Shown: positions 17,889 to 25,423, numbered from the stretch's first letter. The stretch: DNA of 39,690 nucleotides from Lachnospiraceae bacterium (GCA_017476665.1 JAFUZJ010000010.1:1-39690), one strand, 5' to 3'. The notes: generated by a model from the sequence alone, not told the origin. Program-made: numbers and translations.

Positions 17889-17918
17889 TTGGCAACAACT
17901 GCTATATCATGTTATAAT
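17889..17918 (+). promoter_or_regulatory. Predicted promoter for the Acb2/Tad1-like gene
   Basis: TTGGCA and TATAAT are separated by 18 bases. The -10 is also preceded by TGT, giving an extended -10. The start codon follows 39 bases later with an AAAGGAG ribosome site. Confidence 0.7.
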
Positions 17919-17956
17919 TAGAATTAATTAAATATCTGGTAAAGGAGAATTGACCT

Positions 17957-18328
17957 ATGGACAAACTGAATACAATTCAAAAAAGAAATAACCTCAATGA
18001 GATTTATTCTACGGATGAGTTGGGTTCTGATGGGGCACATCATTCCTACAGGATCGTAACCCCTAATGAGATCGACCCCACCGCAGGCATTCTTGCAACC
18101 ATCAAGTTCCAGAAAGGTGCAAGAAGCGAAACCGACGAGACCAACGGCGTTCTCGATGCAGATTTGCTGGAGATTATCAGAGACAGACTGACCTGCTTTC
18201 AGAACGGACCTTTTGCCTGTGAAGAGACTGCAGAGGCACTGAGACACATTACGGAAGCTTTGATGTGGCTGAACAAGAGAGCTGAAGACAGAGCAACCAG
18301 AAATGTACTGGGTAAGAGCGAGAAATAA
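17957..18328 (+). CDS. Small protein resembling the Acb2/Tad1 cyclic-nucleotide sponge family
   Basis: The protein has 123 residues and no signal or membrane segment. The C-terminal 75 residues carry the pattern I associate with phage anti-CBASS Acb2 and anti-Thoeris Tad1 proteins. These marks are IKFQKG at 49-54, NGV at 63-65, DRLTCFQNGPFAC at 76-88, then EALMWLNKRAEDRATR at 100-115. Those phage proteins bind cyclic oligonucleotides or ADP-ribose-derived signals and remove them. Here the gene is chromosomal among housekeeping genes with its own promoter and terminator, and no phage genes lie near. The N-terminal 30 residues (NTIQKRNNLNEIYSTDELG) are an extra segment. Family match is by recalled motif only; function in the host is inference. 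Confidence 0.7.
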   Translation: MDKLNTIQKRNNLNEIYSTDELGSDGAHHSYRIVTPNEIDPTAGILATIKFQKGARSETDETNGVLDADLLEIIRDRLTCFQNGPFACEETAEALRHITEALMWLNKRAEDRATRNVLGKSEK

Positions 18329-18352
18329 TCAAGAGGCAATAATCAAGAGGCA
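18325..18352 (+). repeat. Exact 14-base tandem duplication over a stop codon
   Basis: ATAATCAAGAGGCA occurs twice without a gap. The first copy contains the TAA stop of the small Acb2/Tad1-like gene, and the second runs into the terminator stem. It looks like a recent slippage or duplication. Confidence 0.85.
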
Positions 18353-18376
18353 GGTGATCCGAATCACCTGCCTCTT
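18345..18376 (+). terminator. Intrinsic terminator of the Acb2/Tad1-like gene
   Basis: A perfect 14-base-pair stem (AAGAGGCAGGTGAT at 18345-18358 with 18363-18376) around a 4-base loop is followed by ATGTTTTATTT. Convergent aldolase transcripts also run into this stem, though without a T tract on their side. Confidence 0.85.
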
Positions 18377-18394
18377 ATGTTTTATTTCTACTTT

Positions 18395-19261
18395 TTATTC
18401 AGCCTTACCAACAGAGCCGAACAACTCCATCTTCTCTTTCACGGTAGCCTTAATTGCCTCAGCACCGGGAGCCAGAAGCTTACGGGGATCGAAGCCTTTT
18501 CCTTCCTGATCCTTGCCTGCCTCGATATACTTACGGGTAGCCTCAGCAAATGCCAGCTGGCACTCTGTATTTACATTGATCTTTGCAACACCCAGAGAGA
18601 TGGCCTTCTTGATCATATCTGCGGGAATACCTGTACCACCGTGAAGCACCAGCGGAAGCTCTCCCGTCAGCTGCTGGATCGCATCCAGTGTCTCAAAGGA
18701 AAGTCCCTTCCAGTTTGCAGGATATTTGCCATGGATGTTTCCGATACCCGCTGCCAGGAAATCTACGCCCAGATCAGCAACTGCCTTACACTCCTTGGGA
18801 TCAGCACACTCACCCATACCGATTACGCCGTCTTCCTCACCACCGATGGCACCAACCTCAGCCTCAATGGACAGCCCCTTCTGATGAGCTGCCTTCACTA
18901 ACTCTCTGGTCTTCTCAACGTTCTCATCGATGGGATAGTGGGAACCATCGAACATGATAGATGAAAAACCTGCCTCAATACACTTATAGCAGCCTTCGTA
19001 AGTACCATGATCCAGATGAAGCGCTACCGGAACATCGATGTCCAGATCCTTTAACAAACCGTTTACCATGCCAACAACTGCGTGATAACCGCCCATGTAC
19101 TTGCCTGCGCCCTCAGATACACCCAGAATCACAGGAGATCTGCACTCTTTTGCAGTAAGCAGGATGGACTTTGTCCACTCCAGGTTGTTGATGTTGAACT
19201 GACCAACTGCGTAATGACCGGCTTTCGCCTTGTTTAACATGTCTGTTGCGGATACTAACAT
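18395..19261 (-). CDS. fba: Fructose-bisphosphate aldolase, class II
   Basis: Zinc-dependent cleavage of fructose 1,6-bisphosphate to glyceraldehyde 3-phosphate and dihydroxyacetone phosphate in glycolysis and its reverse. The protein is 288 residues. The start at MLVSATDMLNKAKAG (19261) follows GGAGG by 8 bases; the frame remains open 23 codons upstream but that part overlaps the promoter. Marks are YAVGQFNINNLEW, the zinc-binding LHLDHGTYEGCYKCIEAGF, the FDGSHYPIDENV segment, EAEVGAIGGEEDGV, GNIHGKYP and LHGGTGIPADMIKKAISLG. A promoter and a palindromic site lie directly upstream. Confidence 0.97.
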   Translation of the reverse strand: MLVSATDMLNKAKAGHYAVGQFNINNLEWTKSILLTAKECRSPVILGVSEGAGKYMGGYHAVVGMVNGLLKDLDIDVPVALHLDHGTYEGCYKCIEAGFSSIMFDGSHYPIDENVEKTRELVKAAHQKGLSIEAEVGAIGGEEDGVIGMGECADPKECKAVADLGVDFLAAGIGNIHGKYPANWKGLSFETLDAIQQLTGELPLVLHGGTGIPADMIKKAISLGVAKINVNTECQLAFAEATRKYIEAGKDQEGKGFDPRKLLAPGAEAIKATVKEKMELFGSVGKAE

Positions 19262-19292
19262 ACTCTTTTCCTCCATTCTTTCTATACCCTTA

Positions 19293-19308
19293 AGCGGTCT
19301 TGACCGCT
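19293..19308 (-). promoter_or_regulatory. Palindromic operator candidate at the fba promoter
   Basis: AGCGGTC and GACCGCT form perfect 7-base arms around two T bases. The site starts 11 bases after the -10 box, at the predicted transcription start, where a bound repressor would block initiation or elongation. Confidence 0.5.
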
Positions 19309-19318
19309 CGCTTTTAAT

Positions 19319-19347
19319 AGTATAACACATATTTCCAAAAATGGGAA
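19319..19347 (-). promoter_or_regulatory. Predicted promoter for fba
   Basis: On the minus strand TTCCCA and TATACT are separated by 17 bases. The -10 is good and the -35 matches four of six positions. The ATG is 57 bases downstream. Confidence 0.5.
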
Positions 19348-19382
19348 CAGGTAATTGTTAAATTTTTATCTTATTCTTTCCG

Positions 19383-20288
19383 TTATCTTTTTGTTACCCG
19401 TATCTCCACCGCCTTGTGCCTGTTTTCGATATAAACGTCCCGGTGAACTCCTCCGTTTTCTCCGTCCAGCGTCCAGGCAATATCCTCCGTGGACTCGATC
19501 CGCACAGATGCCGTCCGAAAACAGTACATCAACTTCGTATCAATATCCCGGTTCATCAGGCTGACCATGATCTGGTTCAGTTCACCCGGCGCCTTGGGCT
19601 CCTTGATCAGAGTCACCTCGAAGACACCGTCATCCAGCCGCACATTTTTGCCGGTGATATTTTTAAACCCTCCCACGGAGATAGAGTTGGTCACCATCCC
19701 AAAGACGAAATCATCCTCAATCACCTTATCCTCGTAGGAAACCTTCATATGATAAGACTTCACCGTTGAAAGCCGCTTCATCCCCTCCAGAAGATAGGCC
19801 ATATGCCCCAAGACATTCTTCATCTCCTGATCTGTCTCATAAGAAACTTCCGTAAAAATGCCGAATGCCGCAATGTATACAAACACATCCTTATTGAAAG
19901 CCCCGATATCGCAGGGGAAATTATATCCCTTTACAATCTGCTGTGCCGCCGTGATCATATTGTTGGAGAGCGCCAGACTGCCGCCGAAATCATTGGTACT
20001 GCCTGCGGGAATATAGCCCAACGGGGTCTGAAAACCGCTCTGCATCATACCGGTCACCACTTCGTCCAGGGTGCCGTCTCCGCCGCTGCACACCACCATG
20101 TCATAGATCGGTTTGCGGTTTGCGATCATCTCCGTCGCATCTCCCCGCTTTCCCGTAGGACATGTGGTCACCTCGAATCCTGCCGCCGTAAAAATATCCA
20201 GGATATCTGCCAGCTTATTTCGGATTCTGGCTTTTCCGGATTTGGGATTGTATACAAACAAGATCTTTTTATCCAATGGGAATTTCAT
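19383..20288 (-). CDS. Diacylglycerol kinase family lipid kinase
   Basis: This 301-residue member of the DAGK catalytic family (YegS/BmrU/DgkB type) phosphorylates a lipid such as diacylglycerol using ATP, at the inner face of the membrane. Marks are VYNPKSGKARI near the start, the nucleotide-binding CSGGDGTLDEVVTGM near residue 70, and GYIPAGSTNDFGGSLAL near 98. The second beta-rich domain contains ITGKNVRLDDGVFEVTLI and DGENGG near the end. The start MKFPLDKK (20288) has AGGAGG 7 bases upstream; the frame extends 27 codons further but without a ribosome site. The strong terminator after the HPr-like gene lies only about 30 bases before the start, so the promoter is unclear. Confidence 0.9.
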   Translation of the reverse strand: MKFPLDKKILFVYNPKSGKARIRNKLADILDIFTAAGFEVTTCPTGKRGDATEMIANRKPIYDMVVCSGGDGTLDEVVTGMMQSGFQTPLGYIPAGSTNDFGGSLALSNNMITAAQQIVKGYNFPCDIGAFNKDVFVYIAAFGIFTEVSYETDQEMKNVLGHMAYLLEGMKRLSTVKSYHMKVSYEDKVIEDDFVFGMVTNSISVGGFKNITGKNVRLDDGVFEVTLIKEPKAPGELNQIMVSLMNRDIDTKLMYCFRTASVRIESTEDIAWTLDGENGGVHRDVYIENRHKAVEIRVTKR

Positions 20289-20317
20289 ACCGCATCCTCC
20301 TGTAAGCGTTTTCATTG

Positions 20318-20355
20318 CAAAAACGGAGCGAGTTTCGTTTTCCCCCGCTCCGTTT
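20318..20355 (-). terminator. Intrinsic terminator after the HPr-like gene
   Basis: On the minus strand AACGGAGCG and CGCTCCGTT (20346-20354 with 20322-20330) form a 9-base-pair stem with a 15-base loop, followed by a run of five T bases. It would end the hprK-to-HPr operon. Confidence 0.75.
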
Positions 20356-20389
20356 ATCTTTCGTCTCACTTATCTCAGTTATATTCCTC

Positions 20390-20638
20390 CTATTTACCGC
20401 TCAGGAACTGATACAGATTCTGCATCGCAACCTCTTCATCCGTACCGTCCACCGTAACCTTAAGCTGGTCGCCGTTGTCGAGTCCCAATGCCATCATTCC
20501 CATGATACTCTTGGCATTGACCTTTTTACCTTCCGCTTCCACATAAATCTTGCTGTCGTACTTACTCGCCTCCTGAACCAAGAGCGCAACAGGATGTGCG
20601 CCGCCTTCCAGCTTGATCGCGATTGTTTCTGTCTTCAT
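20390..20638 (-). CDS. HPr/Crh-like protein lacking the catalytic histidine
   Basis: This 82-residue protein has the HPr fold. The regulatory-serine segment is intact: KKVNAKSIMGMM with Ser44, equivalent to Ser46 of Bacillus HPr. The active-site loop reads EGGAHPVAL instead of GIHARPA. Aligned through Pro and through SKYD, the His15 column is Gly13 and the Arg17 column is His15, so phosphotransfer to sugar PTS proteins is doubtful. Bacillus Crh likewise lacks His15, keeps KKVNAKSIMG, and its gene also follows whiA. A role as a catabolite-signalling partner of HPr kinase is therefore likely (inference). AGGAGG lies 12 bases before the ATG, a long spacing. A terminator follows. Confidence 0.85.
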   Translation of the reverse strand: MKTETIAIKLEGGAHPVALLVQEASKYDSKIYVEAEGKKVNAKSIMGMMALGLDNGDQLKVTVDGTDEEVAMQNLYQFLSGK

Positions 20639-20679
20639 GATAACTTTAATCCTCCTAATAAAACTACAGCTATGTTAAA

Positions 20680-21545
20680 TTATTTTTTTAATCTCTCGGC
20701 AATCTCATTCAGCTTCTGCAGTCTGTGATTGACACCGGATTTACCCACCGGCGGATTGAGATATTCCCCCAGTTCCTTCAGCGTGGCGTCCGGATACTCC
20801 ATCCGGACTTCCGCCATCTCCCGCAGATTATCCGGCAGCATTCCCAGTCCTCCGTGGGACTGAATATATTCGATATCCTCAATCTGCCTGGTGGCTGCAT
20901 TCACTGTTTTGGTGATATTGGCCGCCTCACAATTGACGCGCCTGTTGATGGAATTGCGCATATCCTTCAGGATCCGCAGATTCTCTAACTCCATCAGAGC
21001 CACATGGGCTTCACAGACATTCAAAAGATCCACGATACTCTCGCCCTCCTTCAGATACACCACATGATATTTCTTCCGGAGCACGATCTTGCCTTCAATA
21101 TCAAAATTGTGCAGCATTTCCTGAATCTGGGCTGCCTTCCCCGCATCCGTACAGACAAATTCCAAATGATATCCCTTTGCGGGATCACTGATGGAACCGG
21201 TGCTTAAGAAAGCCCCCGCAGAAAAGCACGCTGACAACAGGCGTTCTTCAGCAGGAGCGGATTTACCGGCTTCTCCAGATCTCCGATCTTATGGGAAATC
21301 TCCTGCATTTGCTCTGCACTCAATTTGACACCAGTTTCTATATTAAATGTTTTTTTCAATAATGTAAAGCCTTTTTTTGCAACAGTTTCATTTTCGGTCT
21401 GAAATCCGACAAGATAGGTACCGTCTTCCTCCTGCCCGTATTGTCCGCAAAAATGCAAAAGCGCTGCCAGTTCCGCCAGCTGACAGTGCCTTGCCGGACT
21501 CATATGCTTCACCAGTTCTTCCTTAACATTCTGCGAAAATGACAT
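20680..21545 (-). pseudogene. whiA: WhiA sporulation/cell-division regulator, split by a frameshift
   Basis: WhiA is a LAGLIDADG-like plus helix-turn-helix DNA-binding protein found in most Gram-positives. The N-terminal part (21545 down to about 21213) reads MSFSQNVKEELVKHM through NACCQRAFLRG. The rest continues in another frame as AFLSTGSISDPAKGYHLEF through the C-terminal PPVGKSGVNHRLQKLNEIA. The break lies in five C bases at 21213-21217 (G on the coding strand); a sixth would restore the expected CCQRAFLRGAFLSTGS. Both parts are otherwise well conserved, so a sequencing or assembly error, a very recent mutation or ribosomal frameshifting are all possible. The repaired protein would be about 288 residues. 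It starts 8 bases after the rapZ stop. Confidence 0.9.
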
Positions 21546-21553
21546 GCTTCCCC

Positions 21554-22435
21554 CTAGCGCTGCAGATCCTGTAAACTGGACTCTGCCATATCCCTGTGAT
21601 AGAGCTTGATCCCATATTGCCCCTGGTCCTTCATACGGGCATACAGTTCGTTCGCCAGCGTGACGCTGCGGTGCTTGCCGCCGGTACAGCCAATCGCAAT
21701 GACAAGCTGATACTTTCCTTCATTGACATAATTCGGAATCAAAAACTGGATCATGTCCACCAGCTTCTGCAAAAAAGTTTCCGCCTCCGGATTGCTCATG
21801 ACATACTGCTGCACCTCCGGATCATTTCCTGTCTTATGTTTCAGTTCATCTATGTAAAATGGATTCGGCAGGAACCTTACATCAAACACCAGATCCGCAT
21901 CCACCGGGATTCCGTGCTTAAAGCCAAATGACATTACTGTCACCATCAGGCTGTTATATTCCTCATTTGCGACAAAAATACGCTCCAGCTCTGCTTTCAG
22001 CTCTCTGGTGAGCAGTTTGGACGTATCCAGCACATAATCCGCCATCTTGCGGATCTTGGACAGCACCTCCTGCTCCTTACGAACTCCGTCCTCCACACGG
22101 CCGCCGGCAGCCAGCGGATGCACCCGCCTGGTCTCCTTATATCGCTTGATCAGGACGGATTCCGAAGCCTCCATAAACAGGATCTCAAACTGATATCCCT
22201 TCTCTTTCAGCTCCTTCAGTATCCGTGTCGTCTTTTCAAAAGACTGATCCGCACGCACGTCCAGCCCCAAGGCTACCTTGGTGATCTCGCCGTTCGGCAT
22301 GGTGATCAGCTCTACAAATTTTTCAATCAAAGAAGCCGGGAGGTTGTCCACACAGTAGAATCCGAAATCCTCCAGCATCTTCAGAGCGGTACTCTTTCCG
22401 CCGCCGCTCATTCCCGTCACTACTACAAATCTCAT
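21554..22435 (-). CDS. rapZ: RNase adapter / nucleotide-binding protein RapZ (YvcJ)
   Basis: This 293-residue P-loop protein is conserved next to whiA in Firmicutes. Walker A GMSGGGKS is at 8-15. Other marks are FYCVDNLPASLIEKFVELI, LFMEASESVLIKRYKETRR, HPLAAGG, MSFGFKHGIPVDADLVFDVRFL and the C-terminal IAIGCTGGKHRSVTLAN. In Escherichia coli RapZ directs RNase E to a small RNA; in Bacillus YvcJ affects competence and binds nucleotides; the clostridial role is not settled. The yvcK gene that often lies between rapZ and whiA is absent here. It is part of a minus-strand operon between murB (24 bases upstream) and whiA (8 bases downstream). Confidence 0.96.
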   Translation of the reverse strand: MRFVVVTGMSGGGKSTALKMLEDFGFYCVDNLPASLIEKFVELITMPNGEITKVALGLDVRADQSFEKTTRILKELKEKGYQFEILFMEASESVLIKRYKETRRVHPLAAGGRVEDGVRKEQEVLSKIRKMADYVLDTSKLLTRELKAELERIFVANEEYNSLMVTVMSFGFKHGIPVDADLVFDVRFLPNPFYIDELKHKTGNDPEVQQYVMSNPEAETFLQKLVDMIQFLIPNYVNEGKYQLVIAIGCTGGKHRSVTLANELYARMKDQGQYGIKLYHRDMAESSLQDLQR

Positions 22436-22459
22436 AATGCGCCGTCTTTCTTTATTTCC

Positions 22460-23374
22460 TTAAAAATCTCCCAGAAATACCACTTCCGGTTCCAATTCCA
22501 CCCCAAAACATTCCTTCACTCTCGATTGCACTTCGCAGATCACATCCCGCACATCCGCCGCCGTGGCGTTGCCCATGTTGACCACAAATCCACAATGCTT
22601 GTCGGACACTCTGGCTCCGCCGATCTGAAATCCCCGCATACCGGCCTTCATGATCAGCTCCCCCGCATAATACCCCTCCGGCCGCTTGAACGTACTTCCC
22701 GCACTGGGGAATTGAAGTGGCTGCTTCTCCCTGCGCTTTGCCGCCAGTTTATCCATTTTGTCCTTGATCTGGGCGGCATCTCCGGGCTGCAGTTCCATTG
22801 TGACCTCCGTCACGGTAAACGGTTTTTTACGCAGAATACTCCTGCGATAGCCAAACTCCATGGTCTCATTATCCAGGCACAGTTCCTCTCCCTCGCCATT
22901 TACGACCTGTACCTCCCGTACCACCTGCGCCAGTTCTCCGCCGTACGCGCCGGCATTCATCACCACGCCGCCGCCGAGGGTGCCGGGAATGCCCGACGCA
23001 AACTCAAGACCTGTAAGTCCGTGTTTCAGGGCCGCGGCCGCAGCCTGCGCCATTGTGGCACCTGCCTGGGCGCGAATCCTGGTCCCCTCCACGGTGATCT
23101 CACTCATTTTCTTACCAATCAATAGTACGATCCCCTGATATCCCTTGTCACTGACCAGCAGATTGCTTCCGTTTCCCACGACGGTGAACGGATACTCCAC
23201 CTGCCGCAGATACCGCTGCAGTTTCGCAACCTGCACCGCATTTTCCATCTCGATCACGCACTCTGCGGGACCGCCGATGCGGAATGTGGTATGCTGCGCC
23301 ATCGGCTCCTGCAGATAAATATTTACCGCCGGCACATATCCCTGTATTGTCTCAATCATCGCACTACTGATCAT
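22460..23374 (-). CDS. murB: UDP-N-acetylenolpyruvoylglucosamine reductase
   Basis: FAD- and NADPH-dependent reduction giving UDP-N-acetylmuramic acid, an early cytoplasmic step of peptidoglycan synthesis. The protein is 304 residues. Marks are HTTFRIGGPAECVIEM, the FAD-binding VVGNGSNLLVSDKGYQG, EFASGIPGTLGGGVVMNAGAYGG, GYRRSIL, the catalytic-serine segment PSAGSTFKRPEG, and GARVSDKHCGFVVNMGNATA near the end. The length and the GSTFKRP form fit the type II enzymes of Gram-positives. A GAGG site lies 10 bases before the ATG at 23374. A palindromic element separates it from glucokinase upstream. Confidence 0.96.
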   Translation of the reverse strand: MISSAMIETIQGYVPAVNIYLQEPMAQHTTFRIGGPAECVIEMENAVQVAKLQRYLRQVEYPFTVVGNGSNLLVSDKGYQGIVLLIGKKMSEITVEGTRIRAQAGATMAQAAAAALKHGLTGLEFASGIPGTLGGGVVMNAGAYGGELAQVVREVQVVNGEGEELCLDNETMEFGYRRSILRKKPFTVTEVTMELQPGDAAQIKDKMDKLAAKRREKQPLQFPSAGSTFKRPEGYYAGELIMKAGMRGFQIGGARVSDKHCGFVVNMGNATAADVRDVICEVQSRVKECFGVELEPEVVFLGDF

Positions 23375-23406
23375 TTCCGTTCTGCCTCACTTTTGTTGTT
23401 TTGCCT

Positions 23407-23530
23407 TTCTTACGCTCGAAAGCCCGCGGCTGCGCCGCTTTTTGTCTGCTTCGCAGACTGCTTTCTCGCTAATGACGCTGGAAAAACAAATGCCGCCTTC
23501 GGCGTCGCTTGTTTTTCCACCAGCGTCATT
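23407..23530. repeat. Composite palindromic intergenic element
   Basis: Two structured blocks lie side by side. In the first, GAAAGC (23418-23423) pairs with GCTTTC (23460-23465) and encloses two separate hairpins, GCGGC-N3-GCCGC (23426-23438) and GTCTGC-N3-GCAGAC (23444-23458): a three-way junction. In the second, AATGACGCTGG (23471-23481) pairs with CCAGCGTCATT (23520-23530) and, inward, AAAAACAA pairs with TTGTTTTT, giving a 19-base-pair stem with a 3-base bulge around a small CGCC/GGCG hairpin. It fills the gap between glucokinase and murB and encodes no protein. Confidence 0.7.
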
Positions 23531-23544
23531 ACATTATATGTCTC

Positions 23545-24483
23545 TTACTGCAGAATTAGCCCTGCTGCGCCGTAAATCCCGGCATCATTCCCCAGCGTGG
23601 CCAGCGCGAACTTCGCGTCACGGCAGGCCAGAAACGCATATTTCCGGAAAACAGGCTCCACATAGGAAAGCAATACCTCCCCTGCCTTGGATACGCCGCC
23701 GCCGATCACAAAGATCTCCGGGTTTACCACGGCTGCCACCAGTGCCAGCCCCTTGCCCAGATATTCACCGAACTGCTCCGCCACCTCGATGGCCAGGGCA
23801 TCACCGGCTTTCACCGCGTCAAACACGGTCTTCGCCGTCACTTCGCCGTCCCGCAGCACACTGGGCGCAAGATCCTTTGCCAGCCTGCGGTTCGCCAGAC
23901 GCGCGATACCGGTCGCGGATGCATACTGCTCCAGGCAGCCTTTGTTTTTGCAGCCGCACTCCTCGGTTTCCGCATCTTCCACGTGCATATGCCCGATCTC
24001 TCCACCGGCACCGGTAGCGCCGGTGAGGATCCTGCCTTCCACAATGATGCCGCCGCCCACGCCGGTTCCCAGCGTCACAGCCACCATGTTGCGGTAGCCC
24101 TTGCCGCCGCCCTGCCACATCTCGCCAAACGCCGCCACATTGGCATCGTTGGCCGCCTTCACAGGCACATCCAAGTATTTATGCAGTTCTTCCGGGATAT
24201 TCAGCTTTCCCCAGCCCAGGTTCACCGCGCCCTTTACCATCGTACCCTGCTCGTCCACGGCCCCCGGCGCACCCACGCCGATCCCGGCCACGTCCGCCAG
24301 CGCGATTCCTTTTTCCTCTATCTTACCGCGGATACTCTGCGCCACGTCCGGCAGGATCTTCTCCCCGCCGTTCTCCTTCACCGTGGGAATCTCCCACTTG
24401 TCCAGCACCGTTCCGCTCTCATCAAACAACCCCAATTTTACCGTTGTTCCGCCGATATCCACCCCAAACGCATACTTACTCAT
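23545..24483 (-). CDS. ROK-family glucokinase
   Basis: ATP-dependent glucose phosphorylation, probably feeding glycolysis with sugar that enters without the PTS. The protein is 312 residues. The N-terminal phosphate-binding DIGGTTVKLGLF is at 9-20. GVGAPGAVD, NDANVAAFGEMW and GTGVGGGIIVEG follow, then the ROK zinc signature EIGHMHV with CGCKNKGCLEQYAS. The C-terminal VNPEIFVIGGGVS is typical. The start overlaps the end of hprK by 8 bases, so the two are translationally coupled, placing glucose phosphorylation and HPr kinase under joint control. Confidence 0.94.
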   Translation of the reverse strand: MSKYAFGVDIGGTTVKLGLFDESGTVLDKWEIPTVKENGGEKILPDVAQSIRGKIEEKGIALADVAGIGVGAPGAVDEQGTMVKGAVNLGWGKLNIPEELHKYLDVPVKAANDANVAAFGEMWQGGGKGYRNMVAVTLGTGVGGGIIVEGRILTGATGAGGEIGHMHVEDAETEECGCKNKGCLEQYASATGIARLANRRLAKDLAPSVLRDGEVTAKTVFDAVKAGDALAIEVAEQFGEYLGKGLALVAAVVNPEIFVIGGGVSKAGEVLLSYVEPVFRKYAFLACRDAKFALATLGNDAGIYGAAGLILQ

Positions 24484-25423
24484 CTTCCTCGTCCTCTTCC
24501 CTTCTCCTTGCTATAGAATTCTGCACACGGGTGTAAAGTTCCTTCGCCGCATTGTAACCCATTTCCTTCTGTCTGTGATTTGCCGCCGCAGACTCACAGA
24601 TGATCGCCAGATTTCGTCCGGGACGGATCGGCAACGTGTGACATACCACCTTATTGCCCAGATACTCGATATAATTCTCCTCCAGGCCCAGTCTGTCGTA
24701 CTCTTTATCTTTATCCCAATCCTCCAGATGGATCACCAGATTTACCTGCTGGGTATCCATTACCGCAGCCGCACCGAACAATGCCTTCACATCCACAATG
24801 CCGATACCGCGCAGCTCAATAAAGTGTTTCGTGATATCCGGTGCAGAACCGACAAGCGTGTCATCACTGACCTTCCTGAGCTCCACCACATCGTCCGTCA
24901 CCAGGCGGTGTCCTCTCTTGATCAGTTCCAATGCCGCCTCGGACTTACCGATACCGCTCTCACCGGTGATCAGCACACCGATACCGTAAATATCCATCAA
25001 CACGCCGTGCACCGAAATACAGGGCGCCAGTTTTACGCTCAACCAACGGATGATCTCTGCCGTGAAAGAGGAAGTCGTCTTCTTGGTGGACAAAATAGGC
25101 ACATTGTGTTTGATTGCCGTCTCCAAAAAAAGCGGATCCGGCGCCAGCTCCCTACAGAACACGATACAGGGAATGTCATGCTCCAGAAGCTTCTCATAAC
25201 TCTCTTTCTTTTGCTCCTCTGACAGATGCTCCATATAAGAATATTCCACGTACCCAATGATCTGCAGACGCGACGCGTCAAAATTCTCAAAAAATCCGGT
25301 CAACTGCAGCGCCGGACGGTTGATCTCCGCCAACGTGATCTTTTTCTTTTTTACATCAATCTCCGGAGTCAGATTCTCCAACTTCATTTTCTCAATGATA
25401 CGAGTCAATGCAATCCCTGCCAT
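24476..25423 (-). CDS. hprK: HPr kinase/phosphorylase
   Basis: A bifunctional enzyme that phosphorylates HPr and Crh on the regulatory serine when glycolytic intermediates are high and removes that phosphate when phosphate is high; central to CcpA-type catabolite control. The protein is 315 residues. P-loop GESGIGKS is at 154-161, with the VHGVLMD histidine segment before it. RLVTDDVVEL carries the Asp pair, and the family signature is IELRGIGIVDVKALFG. The C-terminus is acidic (REEDEEDE). The start MAGIALTRI (25423) is favoured by the GGAGG before it; a TTG eight codons upstream is possible. It is first in the operon and has a promoter with a perfect -35. Confidence 0.96.
   Translation of the reverse strand: MAGIALTRIIEKMKLENLTPEIDVKKKKITLAEINRPALQLTGFFENFDASRLQIIGYVEYSYMEHLSEEQKKESYEKLLEHDIPCIVFCRELAPDPLFLETAIKHNVPILSTKKTTSSFTAEIIRWLSVKLAPCISVHGVLMDIYGIGVLITGESGIGKSEAALELIKRGHRLVTDDVVELRKVSDDTLVGSAPDITKHFIELRGIGIVDVKALFGAAAVMDTQQVNLVIHLEDWDKDKEYDRLGLEENYIEYLGNKVVCHTLPIRPGRNLAIICESAAANHRQKEMGYNAAKELYTRVQNSIARRREEDEEDE

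Noticed and set aside
24101-25222. 373-codon plus-strand open frame opposite hprK and glucokinase
   Set aside because: Antisense shadow of two firmly identified genes; no family resemblance.
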